From Liopterus haemorrhoidalis (taxonomy: Eukaryota > Arthropoda > Insecta > Coleoptera > Dytiscidae): a DNA stretch of 64,000 nt. The position numbers and the translations under genes are program-made. A model generated the notes under the pieces. It saw only the letters and a program-made list of their open reading frames with translations. It was not told the DNA's origin and did no database searches. Position 1 is the stretch's first letter; each line of letters starts with the position of its first letter. The DNA lies in NCBI GenBank assembly GCA_963971575.1, contig OZ020616.1, positions 8,169,934-8,233,933 on the forward strand. Reading direction: 5' to 3'. Of this stretch, positions 1 through 11,189 are shown piece by piece.

Positions 1-77
1 CAACATTTGCCAAATTAATTTAAACAAAATAAAAATAAAAAAAAAAACAGAAAAAATAAATTTGTCTGCAGCCCAGA

Positions 78-131
78 AGCGAACCCTAGTTTGCAAATTA
101 GGAAGCAAGAAGGCTAACCATTAGACCAGTG
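78..131 (-). repeat. tRNA-like module in family A copy 1
   Basis: On the minus strand an A-box-like TGGTCTAATGGTTAGCC is followed by a B-box-like GGGTTCGCTTCTGGG. The 5' part seems replaced by a hAT-type end beginning at about 131 (CAGTGGTTCTCAAACTTTTT). The 3' half (TTTGCAAACTAGGGTTCG) matches the module in copy 4. It is not a functional tRNA: there is no closed acceptor stem. Confidence 0.5.
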
Positions 132-575
132 GTTCTCAAACTTTTTACTGTGAAGGCCAAATCGATTATGTAAAATTTCTGTTATTTTCCGAAAACATAA
201 TCTGATCGAAAATTACTGTTGTACTATTCGGGTTCACACCAATGTTTATTACTTAGAATTTTTTCAGATTTTTAAATTAACCCCTCAGGCTTACAGGGGG
301 TGGGACAAAAAAAAATTTGCACATTTTTGGCAAAAATCGCGTCAAAATATTTTGCGAAAATAAAATTTTGATCGTTAATCCACATACTAAGGACTTTCAT
401 TTGATATCTACTAAGTATTTTAAAAACTATATTTTTTTTTTCGATGAGCCCATTTTTGTTTATATTTTTAGAGTGATATATTTTAGTATTTTTCCTATGT
501 GCGGGTCAAAGAGTTGTATAAGCATGACAAATTTCAACTCTCTAGGTTTGGCCGTTTGGCTACAATTTTTACCGA

Positions 576-625
<50 letters not shown>

Positions 626-675
626 GGACAGACGGACAGACAGACAGACGAAAAAATGACGGTATAAAGGTTTTT

Positions 676-1195
676 ACTTGCCCGACCTTAATATACAAGG
701 GGCAAGTATTGTAATCGCGAAAATTTTCGATGTCGAGATTTTGACTGATGACACCGTTGTATGGTCCAGAGAATCCAAAAACCTATTTTCGAAGTGCCGT
801 CCGTATGTGCGTGTGTGTGTGTGTGTGTGTCTGCGTGTGTGTCTGTGTGTGTATGTGTGTCTGTGTGAGTGTATACACGATAACTCAAGAACGGTACAAC
901 TTAGAGAGTTCGTTCTGGTACTAAAAAATTCTCCTAATAATTGGGAAGAACCTTATTGTTTTTTATTAAAATCCGAAACCGGAAACGGAAGTTATTAAAC
1001 TTTAAAATTTAATAAAATTCGTAAGTATTAAACCAAGCCTTGGTCAAAAATTTGTGTAGAACATAATTTGACGTATTTTTGAAGATTTACCTAAAAATTT
1101 TTAATTTTTTTTTTTTTTTTAATTATTATTATTTTTTTATTATAATTTTTTTATGGGAGGGCAAGTCTAGCGGAGGTCTCTCTTCGCCACTGGTT
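676..1195 (+). mobile_element. Family C element, copy 1 (nested in family A)
   Basis: A 520-bp non-coding repeat that starts ACTTGCCCGACCTTAATATA, carries a (GT)n tract at about 806-870 and ends with GGGCAAGTCTAGCGGAGG and CCACTGG. The minus-strand copy at 27951-28460 defines both ends. CTTGCCC near the start and GGGCAAG near the end form a subterminal inverted repeat, and a GCGGAGG/CCTTTCGC-type hairpin follows (clearest in copy 2). It sits in a T-run of the host family A copy with no obvious target-site duplication. Confidence 0.75.
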
Positions 1196-1796
1196 TGGTC
1201 ATAGCTACAAAACCCTAAAAAGAGAAGCAGAATAGATTTTAAGCAGCATCCCATCCTTTGGAGAGTCTCTGGAATAAATTTATTGATGTTAAGGGAGATC
1301 ATATTGAAAAATAAAATTTATTTTAAATTGAAAAACTAAATCTTTCATTATGAGTCCTGGAATTTATTAGGTAGCCCTTATGTAATCTGCTTATATTATT
1401 GCGATGACGATATTGGACATCTTTTAAGCATTAGTGCCAAAATTTGATATTTCCAAGTCCAGTGTTATAAAAAATGAAGAAATAAATTCATCTTGCTTTC
1501 TGTGATTTATGATATGATGATGTTTTGGTCCGGTCAAGGGCATGGATTCATTACTTGCAGAGATCTCCGCTAACACGTAGAACTCCGCGCTAGCATCGCT
1601 ATATTGACGTTTATCCCAGTCATCTGTTACATATGAGCTGTGTTCATCCCTTCTCCTACCCATCCAACTACCTTCCCCTGACCTCCTTTTAGATGCTCCT
1701 TTGAGACTAGCTACGTATTTAGTTGGAATTAAACAACGATATCTGTATTCTATGTTTAAATGTATAGAATTTTTTGAAAATTTGTTTTTATGATAT

Positions 1797-2322
1797 TTGA
1801 TCAATAAAAAAATACAGTCGAACTTCCATAAATCTGCTGGTTTGAGATTGGAAACAGAAGGTTTTGTGTTTGCGTGTCAGGATGGTGTTATAAATACTTT
1901 GGTGTACAGGGCCCGCATATTCCAAATAGCTGAGTCTACACTCTGTAGGTTGTGCCACCACCATCCTGAAACAATTATACTCATTCTGTCTGCTTGTCCA
2001 TCTCTTGCAGAGTCCAGCTACGTGTCTCGACATAATGCTGCTCTTCATGTGCTCTACTATCAACTTAGACATGCCTATGGTATTGACCAAATACCGGTTA
2101 TACCGTACGTCCTTTCTGACATAGAATCGGTGGTGGAAAATTCCAAGTGCTGAATTTATTGGAATTACTCCTTTCCCACCTCGAGGTTACTGACAGCCAC
2201 TAAGCCGGACATAACCCTCCTGGATATCGAGACCAAACAGATGTTTGTGATCGAATTCTCAAGTCCAGCTGAGAAGAATATCTCTCTCAAGGAGGAGGAA
2301 AAGATGTCCAAGTATATGGACT
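1797..2322 (+). pseudogene. R2-clade non-LTR retrotransposon, C-terminal RT/endonuclease remnant
   Basis: The frame from 1797 encodes a conserved LINE C-terminal block (GLRLETEGFVFACQDGVINT), then CRLC and a downstream Cys in LILSACPSL. The usual histidine of this C-C-H-C knuckle is Leu here. A TGA at 2151-2153 interrupts the frame, which then continues as WNYSFP...TATKPDITLLD...IEFSSPAEKN...KEEEK to the stop at 2320-2322. KPDI..D followed by an E-x-S strand is the pattern of the restriction-like endonuclease of R2/R4/NeSL-type elements. The upstream RT core is absent, so this is a 5'-truncated dead copy. I am sure of a site-specific-type LINE end, less sure of the clade. Confidence 0.7.
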
Positions 2323-2330
2323 AAGTACTA

Positions 2331-2573
2331 CAAAAAAAAAATAAAAAAAGACACAATACATGCAAAATATACAAAGTGTAGCTAATTAAACATATTAAAA
2401 AATTAAAATATATAAAATTGAAGTTAAAAAAAAAAACTACAGGTAAGGGGGTTACCTGTAGTTTTTTTTTTTTTAACTTTAATTTTATATATTTTAATTT
2501 TTTAATATGTTTAATTAGCTACACATTGCATATTTTGCATGTATTGTATCTTTTTTATTTTTTTTTTTTTTTT
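2331..2573. repeat. Long near-perfect inverted repeat (hairpin)
   Basis: The left arm at 2331-2446 and right arm at 2452-2573 are reverse complements with only a few mismatches. The loop is five G at 2447-2451. Arms include TAGCTAATTAAACATATT and the loop-proximal CTACAGGTAA/TTACCTGTAG. It starts directly after the LINE remnant's end. A transcript through it would fold into about 115 bp of dsRNA. It could also be two head-to-head copies of one retrotransposon tail. Confidence 0.9.
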
Positions 2574-2575
2574 GG

Positions 2576-2607
2576 AATTCGCAATGAACTGGGGTTCATT
2601 GCGAATT
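2576..2607. repeat. Perfect 14-bp inverted repeat
   Basis: AATTCGCAATGAAC at 2576-2589 and its exact complement at 2594-2607 are separated by TGGG. It lies immediately beside the poly-T end of the long hairpin. Function unknown. Confidence 0.85.
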
Positions 2608-2636
2608 GACCGTGTCCGTGCTACGACGTACGATCC

Positions 2637-3683
2637 CAGGGGTCGGTAACCTTTCAGTGACAAAGAGCCAAATCTATATTGAAAACAAAAACAATAACAT
2701 GGAAGAGCCGCTAAAAAATATATGCTATATTTAAGAAAAAACGTAAAACTTGTTATTAATATATAATGTATAAATAAATTAATATTTACTTATACATTTA
2801 GTTAATACAATATAATAATTTTTTTAATGGGACGATTGCTCCTGCGTAGTGTTTGATAAGACTTCAATATTTGGTGAATAATCAGTAATCTTTAACTTAA
2901 GGCAGCACTCAAGTTTCAGGTCAGTAAGATTACTTCTTAACTGACTCTTTATTAATTTCATATGTGAAAAGACTTGCTCACCGTAATATGTGGATCCGAA
3001 ATTGTCAGTAGACCAAAAGCATAATTTTTTGAATGATTGAACGATTCTGGAAAACGATTCCAAGCTTCGAAAACAACTTTATCTACATTTTGAAGATTGT
3101 GAATTTCGGTCCACTTATGCTGGGAAGATAAAATGCACTTTTCTCTTTCTAATCTTGCCAGTTCAGAATTAAGTTTTAAGAATATATTATTCCATATATC
3201 TTTGGATTTCAAATCCAATAATTGAAGTTCAAATTGTACTTGATTAATCAATGGGAATGGTGGTAAATGTAATTGCTGCATATCTGCTTCAATTGGTTTT
3301 GTCAAAAAAGCTAGTGTAGCTTTATATTTTCTAAACTCTTTAAATCTTTCTCCAAAAGTTTCTTGCATGTTAACAATAGTTTGTGCAAAAAAATGCATTA
3401 ATAACGTTGTTATTGTCCTTATGTTTTTGTAAATTAATAAAATGTAAAAATGTTTCTGCACGTATATCATTCATCAGAAATTACTTCTTCTAAAAAGAAA
3501 TATGCAGCAACTCAGGGAATTACCGGGCGTGAATTGCACCGTAAAACAGCCTGAACAATACAAAACCTGTACAGTACAGGCAGAAAGTTGAAAATTAAAA
3601 AATAAATTATATTAAAATAAAAACCAGCCAATTTTCAAAGAGCCACAATATTTTATAAAAGAGCCGCAGGTTGCCGACCCCTG
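2637..3683 (-). mobile_element. hAT transposon, internally deleted
   Basis: Terminal inverted repeats are CAGGGGTCGGTAACCT at 2637 and, reversed, CAGGGGTCGGCAACCT ending at 3683, each followed by an AGAGCC block. The flanks TACGATCC (2629-2636) and TACTATCC (3684-3691) match at 7 of 8 bases, the 8-bp duplication of hAT elements. At 1047 bp it is well short of a full hAT and holds only the C-terminal part of the transposase on the minus strand. Confidence 0.88.
2824..3470 (-). pseudogene. hAT transposase C-terminal fragment
   Basis: Two overlapping minus-strand frames (3470-2958 and 3063-2824) make up the end of a hAT transposase of the GTF2IRD2/ZBED-like (Charlie-type) group. The upstream frame carries GERFKEFRKYKATLAFLTKP, and the downstream frame carries FGSTYYGEQVFSHMK followed by SQLRSNLTDLKL, the conserved dimerisation region. 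A frameshift at about 3010-3060 joins them. The BED finger and catalytic DDE region are missing, so it cannot transpose itself. Confidence 0.72.
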
Positions 3684-3691
3684 TACTATCC

Positions 3692-4364
3692 TATTATCCT
3701 GCTGTCTTCCAATGTTCCCATCCCATTCAACAACCACAAAATAATATTGCTAAAAATACCGATCCGTTGTCTCTAAAGCTTGGGAAAGCTGGAGTACAAT
3801 GGCTGGATATTTTAGTTCTTATATTTCTGTTATCCGAATAAAATTCCTATCTCCATGCAAATCAAACTAAACAGTTAAATTATAAGAGATTATTATAAAA
3901 AAGTGTGAACGAAAAATACTGATATTAAAATTTATTGCACGATTTTCAATTAAGTAAAGTTATCTTGTTTTTAAAATCTAGCATAGAATTTTAATTTTAG
4001 TTTATGTCGAGCGTATACAAATATCCGAGCAATGTTGTAATGTGAGCGTGAATAAGTTTTGTAATAGAGAGATTAGATTGTTTTACACAGTCAAAACTTA
4101 TCAGATTCGTGAGTTAAAATGAAGAGCATCCCGTTACGAATAATTCATCATTTTTAATAACTTTAACAGGCCGAACTCAGGTCAAACGGCGTCAATCATT
4201 AACGTGCTACACGCATAGACATAAGAACTATTAGAGGACGGAGTTGAGAAAGACGCGCCTTGTAAAGTCCTGAGGAACTCGCTGAATTTATAGCAAAGCT
4301 TGAGAATAATGCATAATTTTAATATTAATTGTTGAATTAACCTGAATTTTAGAATGAGATAAAG
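3692..4364. other. No recognisable feature
   Basis: AT-rich sequence between the hAT element and a solo family A end. I see no long ORF, terminal repeats or splice-framed exon. Confidence 0.5.
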
Positions 4365-4418
4365 TCAAATTGATGTGAACTGTGAATTTGCACACATTTC
4401 AGGGTTTTGTAGGTAGTT
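4365..4418 (+). mobile_element. Solo family A terminus, copy 2
   Basis: Contains AAATTGATGTGAACTGTGAA, the palindromic CACAC hairpin half and CAGGGTTTTGTAGGTA, the hairpin end of family A. The rest of the element is not present on either side. Confidence 0.7.
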
Positions 4419-4689
4419 AATCAGTGATAACAAATTTTGTGTAGTGTTACGATTTTGCCTAACGGTGGGATAAGACAGTGTTTAATAAAGAAGCCTCTGG
4501 ATGCTTTTTCTATAATTTAATTTGTGTATATTATATATGTATATATAGGTCAAGGTAACGTTTAGCTGCCTGTAATATGCATACTGTTCTGCGCCCGTTT
4601 TGTCCAATCTTTTCTGCTTTTCGCCATAGTTTTTGCTTCTGTCCAGTTTATTTCTCTTTTCTTTAATATTTTAATAATTTTAATAATTT

Positions 4690-5875
4690 TTTAATAATAA
4701 GTTATTTATATTTATTTATGTTTATTTATTTTACAGTTTTTAAGGAAATCCAACAGTAGACCCAATAACTGGCTTCCACGAATTATTGTAATTGTGTTAC
4801 ATATCTTACAATTTTTTTTACATATTTGTACACATTAATTTAGATTAATAACAACAATATTAAATAAAAAAGAAAAAATAAACTACAATACGTATGTTTC
4901 TTAGAAATTAAATATTGGATTTTATTTTGTTTTTAAATTGTTGCAGGGGTAAGCTAAATAAGTCTAAATGTAGAAAATTATTATTATAAGTTGACATAAG
5001 TCTATTAATAGGTGAGTTTTTGTAACAGTTAGTGTGACATTTTGGTAATTTAAAAAGTGCGCTTGATCTGGTAGATTTAACGGGAGCTAAAAAGTTGATA
5101 TTTGAAATAAATGTTTGGGAATCGATTAAATTATTAACTATTTTAAAAAGAAATATCATATCGGTCTGGTATCTTCTGTTTTGTAAAGATTCGTAATTAA
5201 GTAATTGCAAAGTATTTAAGTAAGTAGAGTAGCCAATATTTAATTTGTAACAAACTGTAGATATGAATTTTTGCTGAACAGATTCTATTAAATTAATATT
5301 TTTATCATACATTGGATTCCAAATGACTGAGCAATATTCTAATTGAGATCTAACTATGAAATTAAATAACAATGTTAAAGTTTACTTCGTGTGAAAGGGC
5401 TTAGTAGATCTTATTACAAAACCTAAGAGTTTATAAGCCTTTTTTCTTATGTTGTCAATATGATCATTAAACAATAGCTTAGAATCGAAAACTATGCCTA
5501 AATCTCTGACTGTTGTCTTGGTTATTAAATTTATACCATTTAAACGATAGTTAAATTTCAATATATTTCTATTACGTGTGAAGTTGACCACACAACATTT
5601 ATCAATATTTAAGCTCATATCATTTTCTAGGCACCATTTATGAAGTCTTAATAGATCTTCTTGCATTTTATAACAATCTGTTGTCGTTTCAATAACTCTA
5701 TAGAACTTCAAATTGTCAGCAAATAATAAATTGAAGGAAAATTCAAAACATTTATAAATTGAGTTTATATATAATATAAACAAAATAGGCCCCAAGTGCG
5801 AACCCTGAGGTACTCCCGATTTAACTGAAATTCTACGAGATATGAAACCATTACATACCACAAACTGTGATCAAT
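4690..5875 (-). pseudogene. LINE reverse transcriptase, 5'-truncated
   Basis: Two minus-strand frames, 5861-5382 and 5372-4908, cover the palm-to-C-terminus part of a non-LTR RT. Visible motifs are SGVPQGSHLGPILFILYINS, then FADNLK where the catalytic box should read FADD, then VRDLGIVFDSKLLFNDHI and WNPMYDKNINLIESVQQKFI. The second catalytic Asp is Asn, so the copy is dead even before the stop between the frames. Homology starts at about 5872, with QFVVCNGF in frame upstream of the first Met. AT-rich tail sequence runs to about 4690. It is the same family as the LINE at 37060-39440. Clade is jockey/CR1-like by motif, not certain. Confidence 0.75.
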
Positions 5876-5984
5876 TAAGAGTAATTAAAAATTATTACTA
5901 CGTAAATTTTGATTTTTGTCAACCATTCCGTTATTTATCCTTTTTAATCATAAGTACTAGCGTAGAAGGCGTTACTTTCTGTTT

Positions 5985-6470
5985 TTAGCAAAATCTCAAA
6001 ATTGTCTTGGTTTGAGAAAAAAATATTATGGTAGGTCTAGCTATACCTATCCAATTATAGATAGTCAGATAAATTTCGTCAGCAGAATGTTGTAAAAAAT
6101 TCCTTAACTTTCGAAATAGTTATCAGTTCGAAAATTCCTGTGGAACTTTTCCGGGTCACATTGATGTTCACTATTCAGAATTTTTAGATTGACGGGTTGA
6201 CAAGAGTTTTTTGGTACATTTTTGCCAAAAATCGTGTTAAATTTAATCTACGTCTTAAGAGCTTTCTTTTGATACCACAATTTAAATTTTAAAAATATAG
6301 TTTCTTAACGACACACAAAATTCTATATTTTTCGAAAAATCCAAAAATCAAAAGATTTTTAGATGAATCCCTTTGGAAAATTGGAAGACAAAATTATTTT
6401 GAAATATTTTTGGCAAAAACCCAACAAAAATTGATTTTTCAATAAAAATATGTAGCTTTGTTAAAAACTC
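5985..6470 (+). mobile_element. Decayed family A2 repeat
   Basis: Shares blocks with the A2 copies: AAAATTCCTGTGGAACTTTT, GGTTGACAAGAGTTTTTTGG, ACATTTTTGCCAAAAATCG and TCTACGTCTTAAGAGCTTTC. Both ends are worn and no microsatellite remains. Confidence 0.5.
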
Positions 6471-7549
6471 ACTTTCATTCACTATTGAAGATAGCTACTT
6501 TATAGCAGAATTGAAGTTTAATGAAAATAAAATAATTTGTGAAGTATTAATGAATAATTTTTTTAATTTTAAAATCTGGCACAGAATGAACACACGTGGG
6601 TGCATTCCTCATCGTTATCATCTTCTCCAGCGCAAGAACAATCTGTCCACTTGCTCTATGCTCTATGTAAATTTCCAAGTATTTCCAAGTAAATACTGCT
6701 GTATTAACAAAGAGAAGAGAGATCGAGGAAGACCAAAGACGAGATGGGTACCAGAACAGTCTTTGTAGTCTATCCATTTGCGATAACAATGAAGAAAATG
6801 TATTTTTGGTTCCAGTTTTGAAAGAAGAACATTTGAAACGAAACAATAGTTCACTGAAGTTTACTCCGTACTGATTATTTGCTACATCGTGCTGGAGTAA
6901 CTAATCCGGATTAAATAGAGAGCTAACCTACTCGGAAGCCAACAATCAACATGAATAATTCCAGAGGTTTAAGTTGCATTTCAGTACATGATTAAATTCG
7001 TTCATAATCCGGATCCTAAAATGATGCTCCATAGTATATTAGCTCTCTGGCCGGTAACTAACTGTACCGATCATCACAGACACACAGACACACGCACACA
7101 CACGCACGCACACACCGTCGCACAACGTCATCTAATAATGATATGCTCATAATTAGCGCTTAACATGCTATATTAAGTATTATGGTGTGTGAAATGATGA
7201 ACTTATAATAAGTTTTAAGATAACTAGCAGATTACTTTTTGGACTTAAATGTACTGGCAACCCATCATGAAATGCGTTTCAAATGTTTTTTTAATTAATA
7301 CGGAACAACGTTTAAGAGTTCGTTAACTAAGTATTTTTACAAAACTCTTTAAAAAATAATTCATTATAGAAAGTATTAAGATAATATCTTAATTTTTATC
7401 TTCCTCCTAACGGTGTTTAACCATCACTCAATAATTTCGTCTTTCCAATCTACCACTTGCATTATTCTCCTAAAATCAAACTTTTATCGACACTTGTTTT
7501 CCTAACTGTTTTGTATGCAGCAGAAAAGTAAGTACTTACCATCAATTAT
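6471..7549. other. Unassigned, with a CA-rich microsatellite
   Basis: No gene recognised. A CACACA/CGCACA-rich tract lies at about 7077-7115. A short + frame near 6700-6768 (RDRGRPKTRW) recalls the basic end of RTE-type LINE proteins but is too short to call. Confidence 0.45.
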
Positions 7550-8472
7550 AAAAAATTGATGTGAAGTGTGAATATTCACACATTTCAGGGTTTCACAGGT
7601 ATATAATAAGTGAAGGCGGTATGCTGAGTGTGTAGGACAAATTTTACTTTGTAGTAATCACGGCAAAATGAACGATATTTTTAAAATAATTTATCGTCTG
7701 TTAATCATATAATAAGATAATTATTAAATTTACGCTCTTAAAAATTAAATACAACATTTGTCAAAATATAACTAGAATTTTGACAAAATAATTTTTAAAA
7801 ATGCAAAAAAAAAACAGAAAAAATAAAATTCACTCAGTACTCGAACTCGAAACTCTTCGTTTACCAGCGAGTTTTAGCTTACGACACCAGTGCTCTAACC
7901 AATAACGCCATCGTACGCCTTGCATGTGAGTGTCTTACATTGGTATAACTTTTGTACTTTGTGAACCAAAAACCACAAAAAATGCGTTATTTTCCGAAAA
8001 CATAATCTGATCAAAAATTCCTGTTGTACTATTTCGGTTCACCCCAATATACATTACTTAGAATTTTTTTAGATTTTTATTTTAAACCATCTGGGCTACA
8101 GGGTGTGGGACAAATTTTTTTTTGCACAATTTTGGCAAAAATCGCATCCAAATAATTTATTTTTCAAAAATAAAAATTTGATCGTTAATTCACGTACTAA
8201 GGGCTTTCATTTGATACCCTACTCATAATTTAAAAAAAATATTTTTGTTTTCGATGAGCACATATTTGTTTATATTTTTAAGGGGGTATGTTTTTTAGAT
8301 GTTTTAGTATTTTTCCTATGGGTGGGTCAAAGAGTTGTATAAGCATGCCAAATTTCAACTCTCTAGGTTTAGCCGTTTGGCTACAATTTTTACCGAACAG
8401 ACAGACAGACAGACAGACAGACGACAAAATGACGGTATATATTTTTGGTCATACCTACAAAACCCTAAAAAG
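7550..8472 (+). mobile_element. Family A element, copy 3 (complete)
   Basis: Runs from AAAAATTGATGTGAAGTGTG with the GTGTGAA/TTCACAC hairpin and AGGGTTTCACAGGTAT to CTACAAAACCCTAAAAAG. AGGGTTT(C/T)(G/A)(C/T)AGGTA occurs near both ends in inverted orientation. A (CAGA)n tract is at 8395-8422. A minus-strand tRNA-like module is inside. It closely matches copy 5 on the other strand. Confidence 0.85.
7846..7920 (-). repeat. tRNA-like module in family A copy 3
   Basis: On the minus strand: A-box-like GATGGCGTTATTGGTTAGAG, then TCGAGTTCGAGTAC as B box. It is the same type as in copy 5 and different from copies 4, 6, 8 and 9. Confidence 0.5.
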
Positions 8473-8474
8473 AG

Positions 8475-8870
8475 ATCCTTGTTTTATGGTTCTGGAGATG
8501 GATGCTCCGCATTTCGTGGACTGCTCGATTCATCAAAATATTATTGAAACAATTCAGATTCTAACTACTGATGCCAAAGATTGCCCAAAGAAGAATCCTC
8601 CAATATAACCATATAACTAGAATTAAACTAAAGATCTTCTGGGAAAACTTGTTATTCAAGGCAAAATTAAACAAATATGTCCTAGAGATAGATCTCTTAA
8701 GAGTTAGTTAGACCTGGGTGTCAATTCTAAACTTATTTAGAATTGATTGGTTTAGAAGCGACCGGCAGTCATTGTAATCAGTCGCCAAGTTGTTAAGTAG
8801 TCAATTTATTGAAATATTATTTGGTATAACATAGTGCTACATTACGTTGGCACCACAGAAGAAGAAAATT
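8475..8870 (+). pseudogene. RTE-like LINE C-terminal remnant
   Basis: Broken + frames give WRWMLRISWTARF, then ITRIKLKIFWENLLFKAKLN and SILNLFRIDWFRSDRQSL. These recall the post-RT tail of RTE-type LINEs (R-R-M-L-x-I-S-W-x-D-R). There are many stops and no catalytic region. Assignment rests on this pattern only. Confidence 0.4.
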
Positions 8871-9289
8871 AACGTTATTTTGTTTAATTAATTGTTTGTA
8901 TATATGTAATTTGTAATCAGCTTGTAATATAGAAAAATCCAGTAACCTAAAAATGAACAAGCAAGAAAAACGTAACAAATTTCAAGACATATACATTAAA
9001 CGACCAATCAGAACTAAAAGACCAACGCCATGACACATATCAACAAGTCCAGAACTGTTGCTAAGGAGTTGGCCACAAGTCGCCAATTATATTGCTTCTT
9101 CACTACCCTAAAAATGTCGCTTCGAATCAAGTTTCAGTCGGTAATCTTGGGAGAAAGATCTCCAACTGTTTGCTCAGCATTTAAAATAGATAACCAGAAC
9201 CGCAAACTTACTAGTTATACATTGGTAGAAACTCCAAAGATCCCATGACGTGTACCAGCGTAGACAAAACCTTATACAAGTTGACATCT

Positions 9290-9452
9290 TTATGTAGGCA
9301 ACAAACAAAAAGCTAGAAGTATTCGAGATGTGGTCATATAAAGATGTTTCGAATATTCTGAATGAAAAATTACGGAATACTGAGGTATTACACAATATGA
9401 TAAAATATGAATAAATTTGTCATAAAATAAGGAAAATGATGTATCTAGGACA
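9290..9452 (+). pseudogene. RTE-like LINE tail fragment
   Basis: The + frame reads KLEVFEMWSYKDVSNIL and, downstream, KIRKMMYLGQ, matching the 'LEAFEMW-Y-R-ML-I' and 'K-LQYLGH' pattern of RTE-type elements. It stops where a hAT-type end (CAGCGTTTCCGAACCTTTTT) begins at 9451. Confidence 0.4.
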
Positions 9453-9798
9453 GCGTTTCCGAACCTTTTTTCATGGCGGATCAGCAAGCGACCTAGAAAA
9501 AATTCGCGGACTTGCGAAGTTTAGAAAGTAATGTGTATCGCAAAAGTTCTGGCAGCTCTGAATTTAGGAATTTAAATAAACATAATAAACATTTTTCATT
9601 GGTACCATAATGAAAATAGACAAGATAATCGCTTGAGACAGCATGGTAATGCCTTTGATTTCGGACGAGATGACTTCGCAGTATAGCAAGGGTACATTAA
9701 ACAAGTAAAGAGTGCAACCCTCGAAATCTGTAGGAATTTTTAAATCGCAATTGTAACAACTCTCTATCGAAAAAATAAAGGGGAACAATACTCTAATG
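9451..9798 (+). repeat. hAT-type terminus and unassigned sequence
   Basis: CAGCGTTTCCGAACCTTTTT at 9451 followed by a GGCGGATC block looks like a hAT terminal repeat. No partner end was found before the next element at 9799. The rest is unassigned. Confidence 0.3.
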
Positions 9799-10385
9799 CA
9801 GCGGTTCTTAAACTGGGGTCCGCGTAGCCATTACCGGGGGTCCGTGAAACAATAGTGACATTAACTTTATATCCCCCAACTTTTCGCTTTTATTCAAATA
9901 ACTTATTTAATAAAAATCCTACATAGTCAAGACTTTTTGTATTTATTGTTATCTAACTAGTTATTGACATAATTAATCTACGATTAGTAAAAATGTAATT
10001 ATTTTTTTTCAACTGCAAATTATTTACAGAAAAAATATTATAATAAGATCTATTTTGACCAATATTTGACCAAGAAATGTTTGTATGAGTTTGACGTATA
10101 ATAATTTGTAACTTTTTTTATTCTTTTCACTACTATCTTTATTAATTTTATGTTTTTTATTCTATATGAAAATAACAATGTACCTCTATAAATAAAGAAG
10201 ACTATTTATTAAAATAACCAGCGATACATTTTTACCAATATTTATTACAACGTAGTGCCTATGAGATTATTGAGCCAGAAATTAAGTCTCAAGAACAAAG
10301 TAAAATGCCTAGGGTTGGGATGGGGTCCGCAAAAAAATGTTGTTCAAGAGGGGGTCCTCGAACTACATAAGTTTAAGAACACCTG
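9799..10385. mobile_element. hAT-type MITE
   Basis: CAGCGGTTCTTAAACTGGGG at 9799 and the reverse complement of CAGGTGTTCTTAAACT at 10385 form imperfect terminal repeats, with GGGGTCCGCG/GGGGTCC blocks just inside. The 8-bp flanks do not match, so it is old or one end is misplaced. No coding capacity. Confidence 0.6.
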
Positions 10386-10386
10386 T

Positions 10387-10790
10387 ATTACTACTTTCTT
10401 AAAAAAACAACTCTTGCCATCTCTATTCTTCTTCGTATTTCCTGCCGATATTCCAAACTGTTGTTTATCCAAATGACAAGATATTTGTAATGAGAGACTG
10501 ATGGTATGTGGTTACCGTTTATAATTAGATCATTTGCTGCGAAATTTCGTCACGAGAATGTATTTTGCTATGCTGAAGTTCATATGAAGGCAATATCCTT
10601 TGTTAAGTGTCGAATAAGCATTATGAGATCTTAAAAGTATACTGTCTTTTGCGTATCTCATGTTGTTAATCTCAATTTTGCATTAAAAATTATTATACCT
10701 GTGGTTTCTTCACTTAGTACTTTCTTAAATATTTCCAGTAGTGATTGAACAGCACCGGCATATGTGCATAATATAACACAATACAGAGTA
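10387..10790 (-). pseudogene. RTE-like reverse transcriptase fragment
   Basis: Minus-strand frames give IEINNMRYAKDSILL, where RYAKDS stands for the RYADD box, followed by DLIINGNHIPSVSHYKYL and LEYRQEIRRRIEMARVVF, the order seen in the palm and thumb of RTE-type RTs. Stops and frame changes are frequent. It abuts the hAT-type MITE at 10385. Confidence 0.55.
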
Positions 10791-11189
10791 GTTATGGTTG
10801 CTTAAAACTCTATTTCACAGCCATAAAAACAGTCGCACATTAATTTCTATATAACAAAGATAAATTTTATTTTAAAATTTAATTAGCAAAAGTGGTATTG
10901 AATTCTGAGAATTGTAATATTCATCTAGCGATGTTTAGGAAATCCTAAGTTAAACAATGGTTCTGTTGGTTACTCTGCAAACATTGTAACACCGATCTAA
11001 ATCAACTGTTTGCTCTGGACGCTAAATCGAATACAATTAGTCTACCACTGCTTCAATATCCTTAGCTTAGTTTAGACATGGTTTCTCAAACGTTCAGCAT
11101 AGACAAGATATGCTTAAGTGATTCGTTGTTGATTAAAAAAATATAGAGATACTGCCTAACGGAAAAAATATCTAACGTGAATTACACCG
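10791..11189. other. No recognisable feature
   Basis: AT-rich sequence without ORF, terminal repeat or tail that I can assign. Confidence 0.45.

Larger units (their letters stand above)
1..1220 (+). mobile_element. Family A element, copy 1, split by family C
   Basis: Non-coding interspersed repeat cut by the window edge. It has the family A signature: a tRNA-like block, the 'fraction' running through TTATTTTCCGAAAACATAA, a GTGGGACAAA block, a (CAGA)n microsatellite at about 578-650 and the terminal CTACAAAACCCTAAAAAG at 1206-1222. The last 25 bases are separated from the rest by a family C element at about 676-1195. Removing that insert restores the usual end block GGTTTTTTGGTCAT. ORFs in the CAGA tract are repeat artefacts. 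Confidence 0.8.

Noticed and set aside
317..998. Short ORFs containing QTDRQTDR or VCVCVC strings
   Set aside because: Translations of the (CAGA)n and (GT)n microsatellites of families A and C; the same holds near 8288, 15545, 18242, 55361, 55396 and 58469.
6511..6854. ORFs on both strands near 6.5-6.85 kb
   Set aside because: Only one short basic motif (RGRPKTRW) resembles LINE proteins; no other support.
9030..9248. Possible Tc1 transposase N-terminus (INKSRTVAKELATSR)
   Set aside because: Too short and too generic; the downstream sequence reads better as an RTE-like LINE tail.
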